DNA of 64,000 nucleotides. Source: Bacillota bacterium (GTDB taxonomy: Bacteria; Bacillota; Bacilli; Paenibacillales; UBA4045). Within the stretch, counting starts at the first letter, position 1. Each line of letters starts with the position of its first letter. The notes beneath the pieces are model-generated. The model worked only from the letters and a program-made list of their open reading frames with translations. It had not been told where the DNA came from and made no database searches. The stretch lies in contig JAEZQY010000008.1 in assembly GCA_023441055.1 (NCBI GenBank), forward strand, positions 310,001 to 374,000, read 5' to 3'. Positions 23,976 through 31,854 of this stretch are shown here, piece after piece. The position numbers were made by a program, and so were the translations under genes.

Positions 23976-24728
23976 GTTGCGCAGCTGGTTCGCAGGCCTG
24001 CTGAATTCCTTCCGGCACAGCTCACATCCGCCACATACGGATGTCCGGCCATCGAATATCTGCTGAATCGTCTTCACGGACAATACCTCCTGGGACTGCG
24101 TATGGATGTGCACCAGTCTGGGGGATACCGCTATTAGTGTGCTAAGCAATCGATCTTCGTAATTCAATTCACGATCCACCGTCTCGACGACTACTTCGTT
24201 AGACTGTGTCAGCTCAATCGGTCGATGGTGATGATCGCGAATGAGCCAGTCATTGCCGTGTATATGAATCAAGTGCACCTCCGGAATCTTCTCCGTCTGG
24301 CAATGAACAAAGTACTTAAGCAGTGCGATAAATTCCTTGTAATGCTCGTTAGAAATATGCTCTTCTACCGCATACTCGATCATATCTCTGAGCTCGTCCT
24401 GATAAGCGCGAAGCCGGAATGTCAAGAATCCGCCTACATCCAGCCTATTACATTCCTTCAGACTGATCTCCGCCTTACGGGCGATGGCCAACGCCCTTCG
24501 GCTAAGCGCAGGTCGTATTGTCTCCTCTGCTGAACTGTCGTTCAGCAACGCAAGACAATTCAGCCGTATCTGATCGTATTCCTCGGACCGCCCGTCCGGA
24601 TAATGCTTCTTAATCAATTGATCTATAAGCACCGGCTCCATCCGCTCCAGGATATAGCGCGCTGCGCACTCCGCTGTCTGCCTAACCTCGGCCGGATGCT
24701 CGGCTACTAATGTGAGTCGAGATGCCAT
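23961..24728 (-). CDS. ytxC: YtxC-family sporulation protein
   Basis: This protein of about 255 residues matches the YtxC family, a poorly understood group linked to sporulation and encoded directly upstream of thrS in Bacillus. It is soluble and largely helical, with H-I-H-x-N and H-I-H-T-Q segments. A cysteine cluster C-G-G-C-E-L-C-R-K lies near the C-terminus (about residues 232-240) and may bind metal. The start at 24728 follows GGGGG by 7 nt; an ATG at 24734 is too close to it. The thrS promoter is embedded in its end, so thrS can be read separately. The biochemical role is unknown. Confidence 0.8.
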   Translation of the reverse strand: MASRLTLVAEHPAEVRQTAECAARYILERMEPVLIDQLIKKHYPDGRSEEYDQIRLNCLALLNDSSAEETIRPALSRRALAIARKAEISLKECNRLDVGGFLTFRLRAYQDELRDMIEYAVEEHISNEHYKEFIALLKYFVHCQTEKIPEVHLIHIHGNDWLIRDHHHRPIELTQSNEVVVETVDRELNYEDRLLSTLIAVSPRLVHIHTQSQEVLSVKTIQQIFDGRTSVCGGCELCRKEFSRPANQLRNLTPR

Positions 24729-24756
24729 AAGCATACCCCCTTCTCATTCCTCTACA

Positions 24757-24784
24757 GTATATGGCCGGATCCCGGCACATATAC
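24757..24784. other. Hairpin in the ytxC / GGDEF divergent gap
   Basis: GTATATGGCCGG (24757-24768) pairs with CCGGC-A-CATATAC (24772-24784), a 12-bp stem with one bulge and a 3-nt loop. It lies 29 bp upstream of ytxC. It may be an operator; no T run is present. Confidence 0.6.
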
Positions 24785-24875
24785 GAAGAAACGACTGGAA
24801 CAACGAACATCAGTCATACCGGCAGGCTGCTACCGATCAATTATTAGCTGAACTATATATTTATGGAGATCGTTT

Positions 24876-26015
24876 ATGTTATATTGGATCCATATAGGTC
24901 TAAAGTATTGGTATTGGAGTGAGATTTGCACAGTGGACAACGACTTTCTGCACGCAGTGAACTTGCGCAAGTGGAACCGCAATATGCTGAATGTATATTG
25001 GATCATCATCGCTTCGGTCATCTTCGTCGAGATCAGCTATCTGCTATTGGTTGCTGCCGATTCCAATGCATACTTCATGAAATTCATTTTTAAGCTTCCT
25101 GTCACCATGATCGCCATCTTACTGATCACTGAAATGATCAATCATTGGTCTAACCGCTTCACCGAATACATCATCATTGTCAGCGGGACAGCTATTACCA
25201 CCAGCGTCTTACTTGCCCACTCCGATCTGCTGTCGCTTTACAACGCCTTCTTCCTGCCTATACTAATTTCAACCTTCTACTTTCAGGTGCGCAAAGTCAT
25301 ATTCGCATTCGCGCTCAATCTGATCGTCTGCATCGCCTTCCTATACGTTCAGACTGGCAAGGGAGCGTTAATCTCCATCTCGGACACCGCATCCATTCTG
25401 TTCGTACTAACATGTGGAGCCGCGATTTGCATGGGTATTATGCATCGAGGCATTGAGCTGCTCAATCGGCTGAATACCACACTCGAGTCCAAGCAAGAAT
25501 TGATGATCAAAAACATTATCATGGATCGTATGTCCAAGCTTGACCCGCTAACCGAACTGTACAATCATATAACGTTCCACGAATATCTCGATCGTCTTAC
25601 CGAGCAGAGTGATGTATTCGAGCTTCCCTTGCAGCTGGTTGTCGTCGATATTGATAACTTTAAGAAGGTGAATGATACATACGGGCATCGCGCTGGAGAC
25701 GCGGTGCTAAAGCGAGTAGCTCTCATCCTGCAAGAGCATGTCAAGCCCAATGATTTCGTAGCGCGGTATGGCGGTGAAGAATTCGCAATTCTGTTCACGG
25801 AGAAATCCATGCACGAGAGTAGAGAAATCATGGAGATGATTAGAAGGCGTGTAGCGGAGACAAGCAATCCCGAACTGAGCAATGAAGTCGTGACCATAAG
25901 CGCAGGATTAGTGGAATATGAACGCGGCAGTGGTAAGGAGCACTTCTTCCGCATAGCTGATGAAGCCTTGTATACAGCAAAAAAATCCGGTAAGAACCGG
26001 ATTGTTCTGCAATAA
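24876..26015 (+). CDS. Membrane diguanylate cyclase (GGDEF)
   Basis: This 379-residue protein has six or so helices between residues 40 and 190, a short coiled linker, and a GGDEF domain (about 218-379) with the active motif G-G-E-E-F at 299-303. Active GGDEF enzymes make cyclic di-GMP from two GTP. The position of the inhibitory RxxD site holds K-P-N-D, so classic product inhibition is unlikely. No EAL or receiver domain is present. The ATG at 24876 has GGAG 7 nt upstream. A GTG at 24933 with GGAGTGAG is an alternative that would shorten the protein by 19 residues. The gene stands alone between ytxC and a convergent small gene. Confidence 0.9.
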   Translation: MLYWIHIGLKYWYWSEICTVDNDFLHAVNLRKWNRNMLNVYWIIIASVIFVEISYLLLVAADSNAYFMKFIFKLPVTMIAILLITEMINHWSNRFTEYIIIVSGTAITTSVLLAHSDLLSLYNAFFLPILISTFYFQVRKVIFAFALNLIVCIAFLYVQTGKGALISISDTASILFVLTCGAAICMGIMHRGIELLNRLNTTLESKQELMIKNIIMDRMSKLDPLTELYNHITFHEYLDRLTEQSDVFELPLQLVVVDIDNFKKVNDTYGHRAGDAVLKRVALILQEHVKPNDFVARYGGEEFAILFTEKSMHESREIMEMIRRRVAETSNPELSNEVVTISAGLVEYERGSGKEHFFRIADEALYTAKKSGKNRIVLQ

Positions 26016-26041
26016 AAAATTATCTTAATGGCATGAATTCC

Positions 26042-26305
26042 TTATTCATCATCGTCATCTTCAATCTGCAATATAGCAGCCTGGTTTTCGAGGAATTGTT
26101 CCGTCATTCGATCACGCTGACGCCCCTTCTCCTTAAGACGCTCGATTGCAGGCAGGATGAGCAGGTCAATCTCCTTCTGCACGGGGTATGCCAGGTCATG
26201 CCGTTTCTGCGATTCCAGATATTGCCCCACTTCAATTAACGCATTATACCGATCCAGCTCTTCTCTGGTTAGCAGGCCACGCACTTGCACACTGCAATGT
26301 CGCAA
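26042..26305 (-). CDS. Conserved-looking hypothetical protein, 87 aa
   Basis: A TTG at 26305 follows GGAGG by 7 nt. The product is soluble, mostly helical and amphipathic, with L-L-T-R-E-E-L-D-R-Y, a P-A-I-E-R-L-K-E-K-G segment, and a strongly acidic end (E-D-D-D-D-E). It contains a single Cys and no membrane segment. I do not recognise the family. The gene is 27 bp from yumB on the same strand and could be co-transcribed with it, and it converges on the GGDEF gene. Confidence 0.6.
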   Translation of the reverse strand: MRHCSVQVRGLLTREELDRYNALIEVGQYLESQKRHDLAYPVQKEIDLLILPAIERLKEKGRQRDRMTEQFLENQAAILQIEDDDDE

Positions 26306-26332
26306 GCAGACACCTCCGCTCTAACACCGATA

Positions 26333-27523
26333 TTAAAGACGACCCTTACGCAGGACGAGTGGAATCCCACCCAATGTATACAGATAGCGCAAGTCGAGCA
26401 ATCGCTTCATAACAACTGCATTGAAGCCCTTAACCTTGTACTTATACACTACACCAATCGCGTCACGCTTGCCAAGCGAAGCCACCGTGCCCTTAATGGT
26501 CGGTGTGAACGTCTCCAGCTTCTCTCCGCGGATAACGGCAACCAGATTATTAGCCACCGCCTCACCCTGCTGAATAGCAATCTGTGCTGTTGGCGGGTAG
26601 GGACGACCCTCCGGCGTGAAGAGCAGCGCGTTATCGCCGACCACATAGACGTTCTCCTTCTCGCTGGTGCGCAGATACTCGTCCACTTGAACACGTCCGC
26701 GCTTCACCTCGAAGCCAGCCTCTTCAATCAAGCGATTACCTCTGACACCGCCCGTCCAGACAACGGTAGCCGACTTAATCACTTCGCCGTCTGCCAGAAT
26801 GACGCCGTCTGGCGTACATTCCTTAACTGGAGTATTCAGCTTGAAGACCACGCCTCGATCCTCGAGCGTCTTCATCGCGTAATCCACTAATTCCGTGTCG
26901 AAGCCAGGCAGCGCGGTCGGCGCAGCTTCGACATTGTAGATCTTAACCAGACCTGGATCCACATTGAATTGCTTGCACAGCTTTGGAATGCGGTCTGCGA
27001 GCTCGCCGACGAATTCAATGCCCGTGAATCCGGCACCGCCGACTACGAATGTCAATAGATCCGTCCGCTTAGGCTCGTTCTTGAAGCGGGCGAATTGATA
27101 TTCGATATGTTCACGGATGAGATTGACCGTGTTGATGCTGCGAATATTCATCGCATATTCGGCTAGTCCTGGGATACCGAATGTCTCTGGCTCACCACCA
27201 AGACCGATAACCAGATAATCATATGACAAAGTGCCATCCGACAGAATGACCTTCTGCTCGTTTGGCTTGATTTGAACAACAGTGGATTTGACGAAATCGA
27301 TTTTAAATTCATCGATCAGGGACAAGATATTAATACGCGCATTCTTGGGGTTGTCCGTCCCCGCGGCAGGCATGTGAAGATGAGTCGTGATGTAGTGATA
27401 ATCATGCTTGTTAACAAGCGTGACATCCGCCTCGTTGTAGTTCAATTCCTTCTGCAGCCGAATTGCAGTGATGATTCCTCCATATCCCGCTCCCAGGATG
27501 ACGATTCTTGGTATTCTACTCAT
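26333..27523 (-). CDS. yumB: Type II NADH dehydrogenase-like (YumB/Ndh)
   Basis: This 396-residue flavoprotein of the NDH-2 family transfers electrons from NADH to menaquinone without pumping protons. It has an N-terminal FAD Rossmann motif (G-A-G-Y-G-G, 11-16), a second nucleotide motif (V-V-G-G-A-G-F-T-G-I-E, about 160-170), a third FAD segment (V-Y-V-V-G-D-N) and the quinone-site motif A-Q-I-A-I-Q-Q-G. A C-terminal amphipathic helix would anchor it to the membrane. yumC lies divergently upstream, the pairing known from B. subtilis. The shared gap holds two overlapping palindromes that may bind a redox regulator. Confidence 0.9.
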   Translation of the reverse strand: MSRIPRIVILGAGYGGIITAIRLQKELNYNEADVTLVNKHDYHYITTHLHMPAAGTDNPKNARINILSLIDEFKIDFVKSTVVQIKPNEQKVILSDGTLSYDYLVIGLGGEPETFGIPGLAEYAMNIRSINTVNLIREHIEYQFARFKNEPKRTDLLTFVVGGAGFTGIEFVGELADRIPKLCKQFNVDPGLVKIYNVEAAPTALPGFDTELVDYAMKTLEDRGVVFKLNTPVKECTPDGVILADGEVIKSATVVWTGGVRGNRLIEEAGFEVKRGRVQVDEYLRTSEKENVYVVGDNALLFTPEGRPYPPTAQIAIQQGEAVANNLVAVIRGEKLETFTPTIKGTVASLGKRDAIGVVYKYKVKGFNAVVMKRLLDLRYLYTLGGIPLVLRKGRL

Positions 27524-27591
27524 GAAGTGATATCCTTTCCGAAATGCTCTTCTCTTTATATTTTGATGTATTCACATCTTCATCTATAATT

Positions 27592-27628
27592 ATGTGTCAA
27601 TACACATGAATCATATAATTTTCATGTG
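27592..27628. promoter_or_regulatory. Two overlapping palindromes between yumB and yumC
   Basis: ATGTGT-N4-ACACAT (27592-27607) and CACATGAA-N10-TTCATGTG (27603-27628) share the CACAT block. They lie in the 195-bp divergent gap. The first resembles a Rex-type NADH-sensing site (TGTGAA-N4-TTCACA) but does not match it exactly. Confidence 0.6.
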
Positions 27629-27718
27629 AATAATTCAAGTCATAATTTGCTCATATCTGGATTTTATCATCCGCGAGGACTATAATACACTTACCTAAAC
27701 ATAAGGAGTTGTCAGATC

Positions 27719-28720
27719 TTGTCACTAGCTGAACACAACCCGGAATTGCACGATATCATCGTAATCGGCGGCGGACCGGCCGGCATGTTCGCATCCTTCT
27801 ATGCAGGCATGCGTCAGGCTTCCTGCAAGCTGATCGAGAGCATGCCTCAGCTGGGCGGCCAGCTGTCTGCCTTATATCCAGAGAAGTTTATCTATGATGT
27901 GGCCGGGTTTCCTAAGGTCCGCGCCCAAGAATTAGTCGACCAGCTGCAGGAGCAGATGAGCCACTTTCCAATCACCGTATGTCTCGAAGAGAAGGTTGAG
28001 AAGGTCATCAAGCATGCAGAACGGCACTTCGAAATTATTACCAACCGCGCTTCGCATCATTGCAAGGCGGTCGTCATTACAGCAGGCGTAGGCGCTTTCG
28101 AGCCCCGCAAGCTGGAATTGGAAGAAGCTGCGGGCTTCGAGAAGAGCAATCTTCACTACTTCGTCAATGATATGCGCATGTTCAAGGGACAGAAGGTGTT
28201 GATCAGCGGCGGCGGCGACTCTGCAGTTGATTGGGCGCTAATGCTGGAGCCTATCGCCGAGGAAGTTACACTGATTCACAGACGCGATAAGTTCAGAGCC
28301 CATGAGCATAGTGTTGCGCAGCTGGCCAGTTCCAAGGTTAAGGTCATCACACCGACCGAAATCATCAAGCTGCATGGCGCGGACGCGATCGATCGCGTCA
28401 CGATTGCGCATTGCAAGACAGGTGAGACTACAGAGCTTGATGTCGACGCCGTCATTGTCAGCTTCGGGTTCCTATCCTCGCTCGGTCCAATCGCGGAATG
28501 GGGCTTTGCGATCGACAGCGGCTCGATCGTAGTGGATTCGCGCATGGAGACGACTATTCCAGGCATCTTCGCTGCAGGTGACATTACGACCTACTTAGGC
28601 AAGCTGAAGTTGATTACCGTCGGCTTCGGGGAAGCACCTACCGCGATTAACAATGCCAAGGTTTACATCGACCCAGCTGCGAAGCTCTCCCCTGGACATA
28701 GCAGTAACATGAAATTTTAA
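27719..28720 (+). CDS. yumC: Ferredoxin--NADP(+) reductase, YumC type
   Basis: This 333-residue flavoprotein resembles thioredoxin reductase but lacks its CxxC. It has FAD motif G-G-G-P-A-G (residues 17-22), NADP motif S-G-G-G-D-S-A (about 162-168) and A-A-G-D-I-T-T near the C-terminus. YumC enzymes exchange electrons between NADPH and ferredoxin or flavodoxin. The start is TTG at 27719, with AAGGAG 10 nt upstream. A TATAAT at 27681-27686 is a plausible -10 box, but its -35 is poor. A GC-rich hairpin follows the stop. It is divergent from yumB. Confidence 0.93.
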   Translation: MSLAEHNPELHDIIVIGGGPAGMFASFYAGMRQASCKLIESMPQLGGQLSALYPEKFIYDVAGFPKVRAQELVDQLQEQMSHFPITVCLEEKVEKVIKHAERHFEIITNRASHHCKAVVITAGVGAFEPRKLELEEAAGFEKSNLHYFVNDMRMFKGQKVLISGGGDSAVDWALMLEPIAEEVTLIHRRDKFRAHEHSVAQLASSKVKVITPTEIIKLHGADAIDRVTIAHCKTGETTELDVDAVIVSFGFLSSLGPIAEWGFAIDSGSIVVDSRMETTIPGIFAAGDITTYLGKLKLITVGFGEAPTAINNAKVYIDPAAKLSPGHSSNMKF

Positions 28721-28770
28721 CCGATTCTCATCCATCCATTCAGGAACCATCACCAGATAAACGGCTCTGC

Positions 28771-28798
28771 CGTCCTGCTTCGCAGGGCGTTTCCGTTT
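28771..28798 (+). terminator. Terminator of yumC
   Basis: CGTCCTGC-TTC-GCAGGGCG forms an 8-bp stem (one G-T pair), followed by TTTCCGTTT. Confidence 0.65.
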
Positions 28799-28851
28799 AG
28801 CGTCGATATATAAGCACCTTTAAGTAGAAAACTTATAAAGTCTTATATATT

Positions 28852-28890
28852 AAAAAAGCGTCCGAGCTGTCACCGTCAGTAGGACGCTTT
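28852..28890 (-). terminator. Terminator of the 60-aa gene
   Basis: AAAGCGTCC (28855-28863) pairs with GGACGCTTT (28882-28890). On the minus strand the stem is followed by TTTTTTAATA. It abuts the stop at 28891. Confidence 0.88.
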
Positions 28891-29073
28891 CTATGATGGT
28901 TCCTCTACTTCCCATTCCACGCTGATCTTCTCATCTACCCAACTGCGGATCCGAAGCTCTATAACCGATTCGATCTCCTCATCCGTTAACTCACCCAGCT
29001 TATGCTCCTCAATCACGATTACGTCTTCCAAGACATGACCATCGGAAACCTTAAGCGCCACATTGATTTTCAC
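28891..29073 (-). CDS. Hypothetical protein, 60 aa
   Basis: A GTG at 29073 with GAGG 10 nt upstream opens a 60-codon frame. The product begins M-K-I-N-V-A-L-K-V-S-D-G, has an acidic central helix (L-T-D-E-E-I-E-S-V-I-E), and ends W-E-V-E-E-P-S. It is acidic and soluble. A terminator directly after its stop and its position 30 bp from the IscA-like gene support a real gene, probably transcribed with it. The family is not recognised and no function can be given. Confidence 0.65.
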   Translation of the reverse strand: MKINVALKVSDGHVLEDVIVIEEHKLGELTDEEIESVIELRIRSWVDEKISVEWEVEEPS

Positions 29074-29103
29074 AGAAGTTGAACCTCGCTTATCCTAATC
29101 ATT

Positions 29104-29463
29104 CTAGCAATCGCCCGGCTTGCCTGCCTCTTCCTTAGTACGGAATGAGCTGCCGCAGCCGCAGGTCGCGATTGCATTCGGATTCTCAATGGTGAACCCC
29201 CCGCCCATATCGGACTGCTTGTAGTCGATCTCAACGCCATATAGGTATTTACTGCTGTTCTTATCCACCACAACCTTAAGGCCGCGAATGTCCAACACCT
29301 GGTCATCCTCCACCTGGTCATCATCAAATCCCATCCCATAGGAGAAGCCGCTGCAGCCGCCCTCCTTGACGCTTACACGCAAGAACAGCTGCTGATTTTG
29401 CGCTTCCTCGGAAGCCAGCATATCCTTAATACGACTGCTTGCCAGTTCACTGATCGCGATCAT
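29104..29463 (-). CDS. A-type iron-sulfur carrier (IscA/ErpA-like)
   Basis: This 119-residue protein has the HesB/IscA fold and its three cysteines, Cys37 in G-G-C-S-G-F and Cys101/Cys103 in T-C-G-C-G-S-S-F. A-type carriers accept iron-sulfur clusters and pass them to client enzymes. The C-terminal extension of about 12 residues after the CGC motif ends in an extra Cys. AAGGAGG precedes the ATG at 29463. It lies near yumB, yuzB and a NifU-like gene, which are also neighbours of the B. subtilis homologue yutM. It is divergent from mqnE, whose radical SAM product needs a cluster. Confidence 0.92.
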   Translation of the reverse strand: MIAISELASSRIKDMLASEEAQNQQLFLRVSVKEGGCSGFSYGMGFDDDQVEDDQVLDIRGLKVVVDKNSSKYLYGVEIDYKQSDMGGGFTIENPNAIATCGCGSSFRTKEEAGKPGDC

Positions 29464-29681
29464 AATCGTTCCTCCTTGTAGACTTACGCTAATATAGCAG
29501 CTATAAGCTATATACTGATTATACAGGTAAGCCCCTCATCGCTCAACCTCTACGCGTTATATTTCCATTTTAGCACAGCGAATTGTACGCCCTGTCATTG
29601 CTCGATATTCAGACTAGGTTTATAATAATAGGATGGCCTGTTTGAATCCATTTCATAACTACGCAAAATCTCTCAGTAGAA

Positions 29682-29723
29682 ACTATATATTGACTGAGTG
29701 AATCGTTCAGATCAATATATAGT
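29682..29723. other. 42-bp inverted repeat upstream of mqnE
   Basis: ACTATATATTGA (29682-29693) is exactly repeated in inverse at 29712-29723. An inner CTGA/TCAG pair extends the stem with one bulge. It sits in a 328-bp divergent gap between the IscA-like gene and mqnE. Nothing else recognisable is in that gap except weak -10-like sequences. Confidence 0.7.
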
Positions 29724-29791
29724 CCTCATCGTAGCTGCTTAAGCTGTTATGATATGGATTCGTTATTGTAAATTTAGGAGGACAACCTACG

Positions 29792-30892
29792 ATGTCTATT
29801 TTGATCGGCAATCCTGATACAAAAATGCAAGAAATTAGCGATAAAGTGAGAAGCGGCGTTCGATTAACCGCTGAGGACGGCTTATTCCTGTACCAATCCA
29901 ATGATCTGCTTACGATTGGGCAGCTGGCCAATGAAGTCAATCAGCGCCTGAACGGGAACAAGGTGTACTTCATTGAGAATATGAGCTTATACTTCACCAA
30001 TGTATGCGAAGCTCACTGTGCCTTCTGCAACTTCCGCAGAGATGAGGGCGAAGAAGGCTCCTACACGCTGACCCCTGACGAGATGATCGCTTATGTGGAT
30101 CAGCATATCCATCCCGGTGTGCGGGAATTTCATATAGTGGGCGGTCACAATCCCCATGTCCCATTCGACTACTATGTTGAATCGATTCGCGCATTGAAGC
30201 AGCGTTATCCGCAGGTGACGATGAAGGCCTATACCGCTGCTGAGATTGACTTCTTCTCCCGCATATCCGGATTAGGGTATCGAGAGGTGCTGGAGACGTT
30301 GATCGATGCCGGTCTCGAGAGCCTGACGGGCGGCGGCGCGGAGATTCTCTCAGATGAATATCGCAAGAAGATGCGTGTTGATAAGGCGTCGATGCAGCAA
30401 TATCTGGATGTGCACAGAACGGCTCATCAGCTCGGCTTGCGGACACATACTACAATGCTGTACGGCTCCGTAGAATCGCTGGAGCAGCGCGTGCAGCACA
30501 TGCTGCATATTCGCGACCTGCAGGATGACACGAACGGCTTCCTCGTCTTCATCCCGCTATCTATGCAGCCGATCAGTCCCAAGGCCAGCATTAGACGCCG
30601 CAACTCGGCCTTCGATGATCTTAAGGCAATCGCCATCAGTCGATTAATGCTCGACAATATTCAGCATATCAAGGCATACTTCATCAATATCGGGACACAG
30701 CTCACGCAGGTGGCGCTTACGATGGGCGCCTCTGATGTGCATGGCACGATCGTCCGGGAACGAATCAGCCACTCCGCTGGTGCTCTGACGCCAGAAGGCA
30801 TCACACGCGAGGATTTAATCTGGCTGGTGAAGGGCGCCGGCAGAATTCCAGTGGAACGCGATACATTCTACAACGTAGTACAGGAATATTAA
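29792..30892 (+). CDS. mqnE: Aminofutalosine synthase MqnE (radical SAM)
   Basis: This 366-residue radical SAM enzyme carries the cluster motif C72-E-A-H-C76-A-F-C79. MqnE joins chorismate-derived 3-(1-carboxyvinyloxy)benzoate to S-adenosylmethionine to give aminofutalosine in the futalosine route to menaquinone. MqnC is a close relative, but the N-terminal S-L-Y-F-T-N-V-C segment and H-I-V-G-G-H-N-P match MqnE-annotated paenibacillar proteins as I know them. AGGAGG stands 10 nt before the ATG. A peptidase gene starts one base after its stop, so the two are probably coupled. Other futalosine genes are not in the window. Confidence 0.9.
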   Translation: MSILIGNPDTKMQEISDKVRSGVRLTAEDGLFLYQSNDLLTIGQLANEVNQRLNGNKVYFIENMSLYFTNVCEAHCAFCNFRRDEGEEGSYTLTPDEMIAYVDQHIHPGVREFHIVGGHNPHVPFDYYVESIRALKQRYPQVTMKAYTAAEIDFFSRISGLGYREVLETLIDAGLESLTGGGAEILSDEYRKKMRVDKASMQQYLDVHRTAHQLGLRTHTTMLYGSVESLEQRVQHMLHIRDLQDDTNGFLVFIPLSMQPISPKASIRRRNSAFDDLKAIAISRLMLDNIQHIKAYFINIGTQLTQVALTMGASDVHGTIVRERISHSAGALTPEGITREDLIWLVKGAGRIPVERDTFYNVVQEY

Positions 30893-30893
30893 G

Positions 30894-31814
30894 ATGGAAT
30901 GGCTGCTCGCACTAACCTTGCTCTGGGGCATGCTCGAAGAAGCCGCGCCCCCGTATAATGAGGCATTAATCGCAGAAGCCGCCAGAATCGAGGCGGTATA
31001 CCAATCCCTGCTTGAGGAAGAAACGGCGATGTACGCAAGCCGAGAGCACGCTGAACAAGCAATCAGCTCGACATGGACGGCCTTCCCATCCGAGGTGCAT
31101 CAAGGCGATGCCTTCCTGCTGCGAGCAGCGGAACCCCAGCAGATCGAATGGAACGATATGGAGATCGAATTGATCCCATTCGGCACAGGCTACTACGCCA
31201 TCTTGCCCGTCCCAACCGATATGAAGACGGGTACTTACGCGATCGGTGAAGTCGAAGTGAACATTCTGGCCAAGAGCTTCAAGACGCAGCACCTCCAGGT
31301 GACCGAGGAACAAGAAGCGATGCGGCGCAACACGGAGAGAATTGCCGCAGACCAGGTCAAGGTCGATGCTGCGAGAAGTCAATCCGAGCCGCGCTTCCTC
31401 TTCGATGAGCCATTCGCGCTGCCGACCGAAGGCCGCCGCTCGACACCGTTCGGCTTCACCCGCTACATTAACGGCAAGTATAGCGGCAGCCACCGAGCAA
31501 TCGATATCGCCGCTCCCCAAGGGACACCAATCCTCGCGACAGCGGCAGGCAAGGTTGTCCTGTCCGAAGAGCTGTATCTGACGGGGAATGCCATCTACAT
31601 CGATCATGGCATGGGTTTATTTTCGCAGTATGCGCACTTGTATGAGCTTCATGTAGAGGCAGGCGATGAGGTAGAGGCCGGTCAGGTCATTGGGTTGGTC
31701 GGTACTACTGGCTTCTCGACTGGGCCCCATCTGCACTTAGCCTTCTGGCTGCATGGCGTTCAGGTTAACCCTGATCAATTCATACATTCATCCCCCTTCC
31801 TTTGGCTGGAGTGA
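30894..31814 (+). CDS. M23-family metallopeptidase
   Basis: This 306-residue protein has a short hydrophobic N-terminus that could be a signal or anchor (1-13). A helical and beta-rich middle follows, then a C-terminal LytM/M23 domain (about 178-300). Zinc ligands appear as H200-x3-D204 (S-H-R-A-I-D) and H-L-H (279-281). Such enzymes cut peptidoglycan cross-bridges or serve as scaffold factors in sporulation and division. All ligands are present, so it may be active. It starts one base after the mqnE stop, which suggests shared transcription, though the roles seem unrelated. The substrate bond is unknown. Confidence 0.88.
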   Translation: MEWLLALTLLWGMLEEAAPPYNEALIAEAARIEAVYQSLLEEETAMYASREHAEQAISSTWTAFPSEVHQGDAFLLRAAEPQQIEWNDMEIELIPFGTGYYAILPVPTDMKTGTYAIGEVEVNILAKSFKTQHLQVTEEQEAMRRNTERIAADQVKVDAARSQSEPRFLFDEPFALPTEGRRSTPFGFTRYINGKYSGSHRAIDIAAPQGTPILATAAGKVVLSEELYLTGNAIYIDHGMGLFSQYAHLYELHVEAGDEVEAGQVIGLVGTTGFSTGPHLHLAFWLHGVQVNPDQFIHSSPFLWLE

Positions 31815-31854
31815 ATGTTGATCACACATTAGTATGACACGAGGTGGAGACTGT

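Noticed and set aside
25985..26003. Terminator at the end of the GGDEF gene
   Set aside because: The AATCCGGT/ACCGGATT hairpin is inside the coding sequence and is followed by GTTCTGC, with no T run.
29682..29723. Ends of an insertion sequence
   Set aside because: The arms are only 12 bp apart by 18 bp, with no transposase and no target duplication.
30966..31607. 213-codon open frame opposite the M23 gene
   Set aside because: The plus-strand frame has clear zinc motifs and coupling to mqnE; the minus frame has none.
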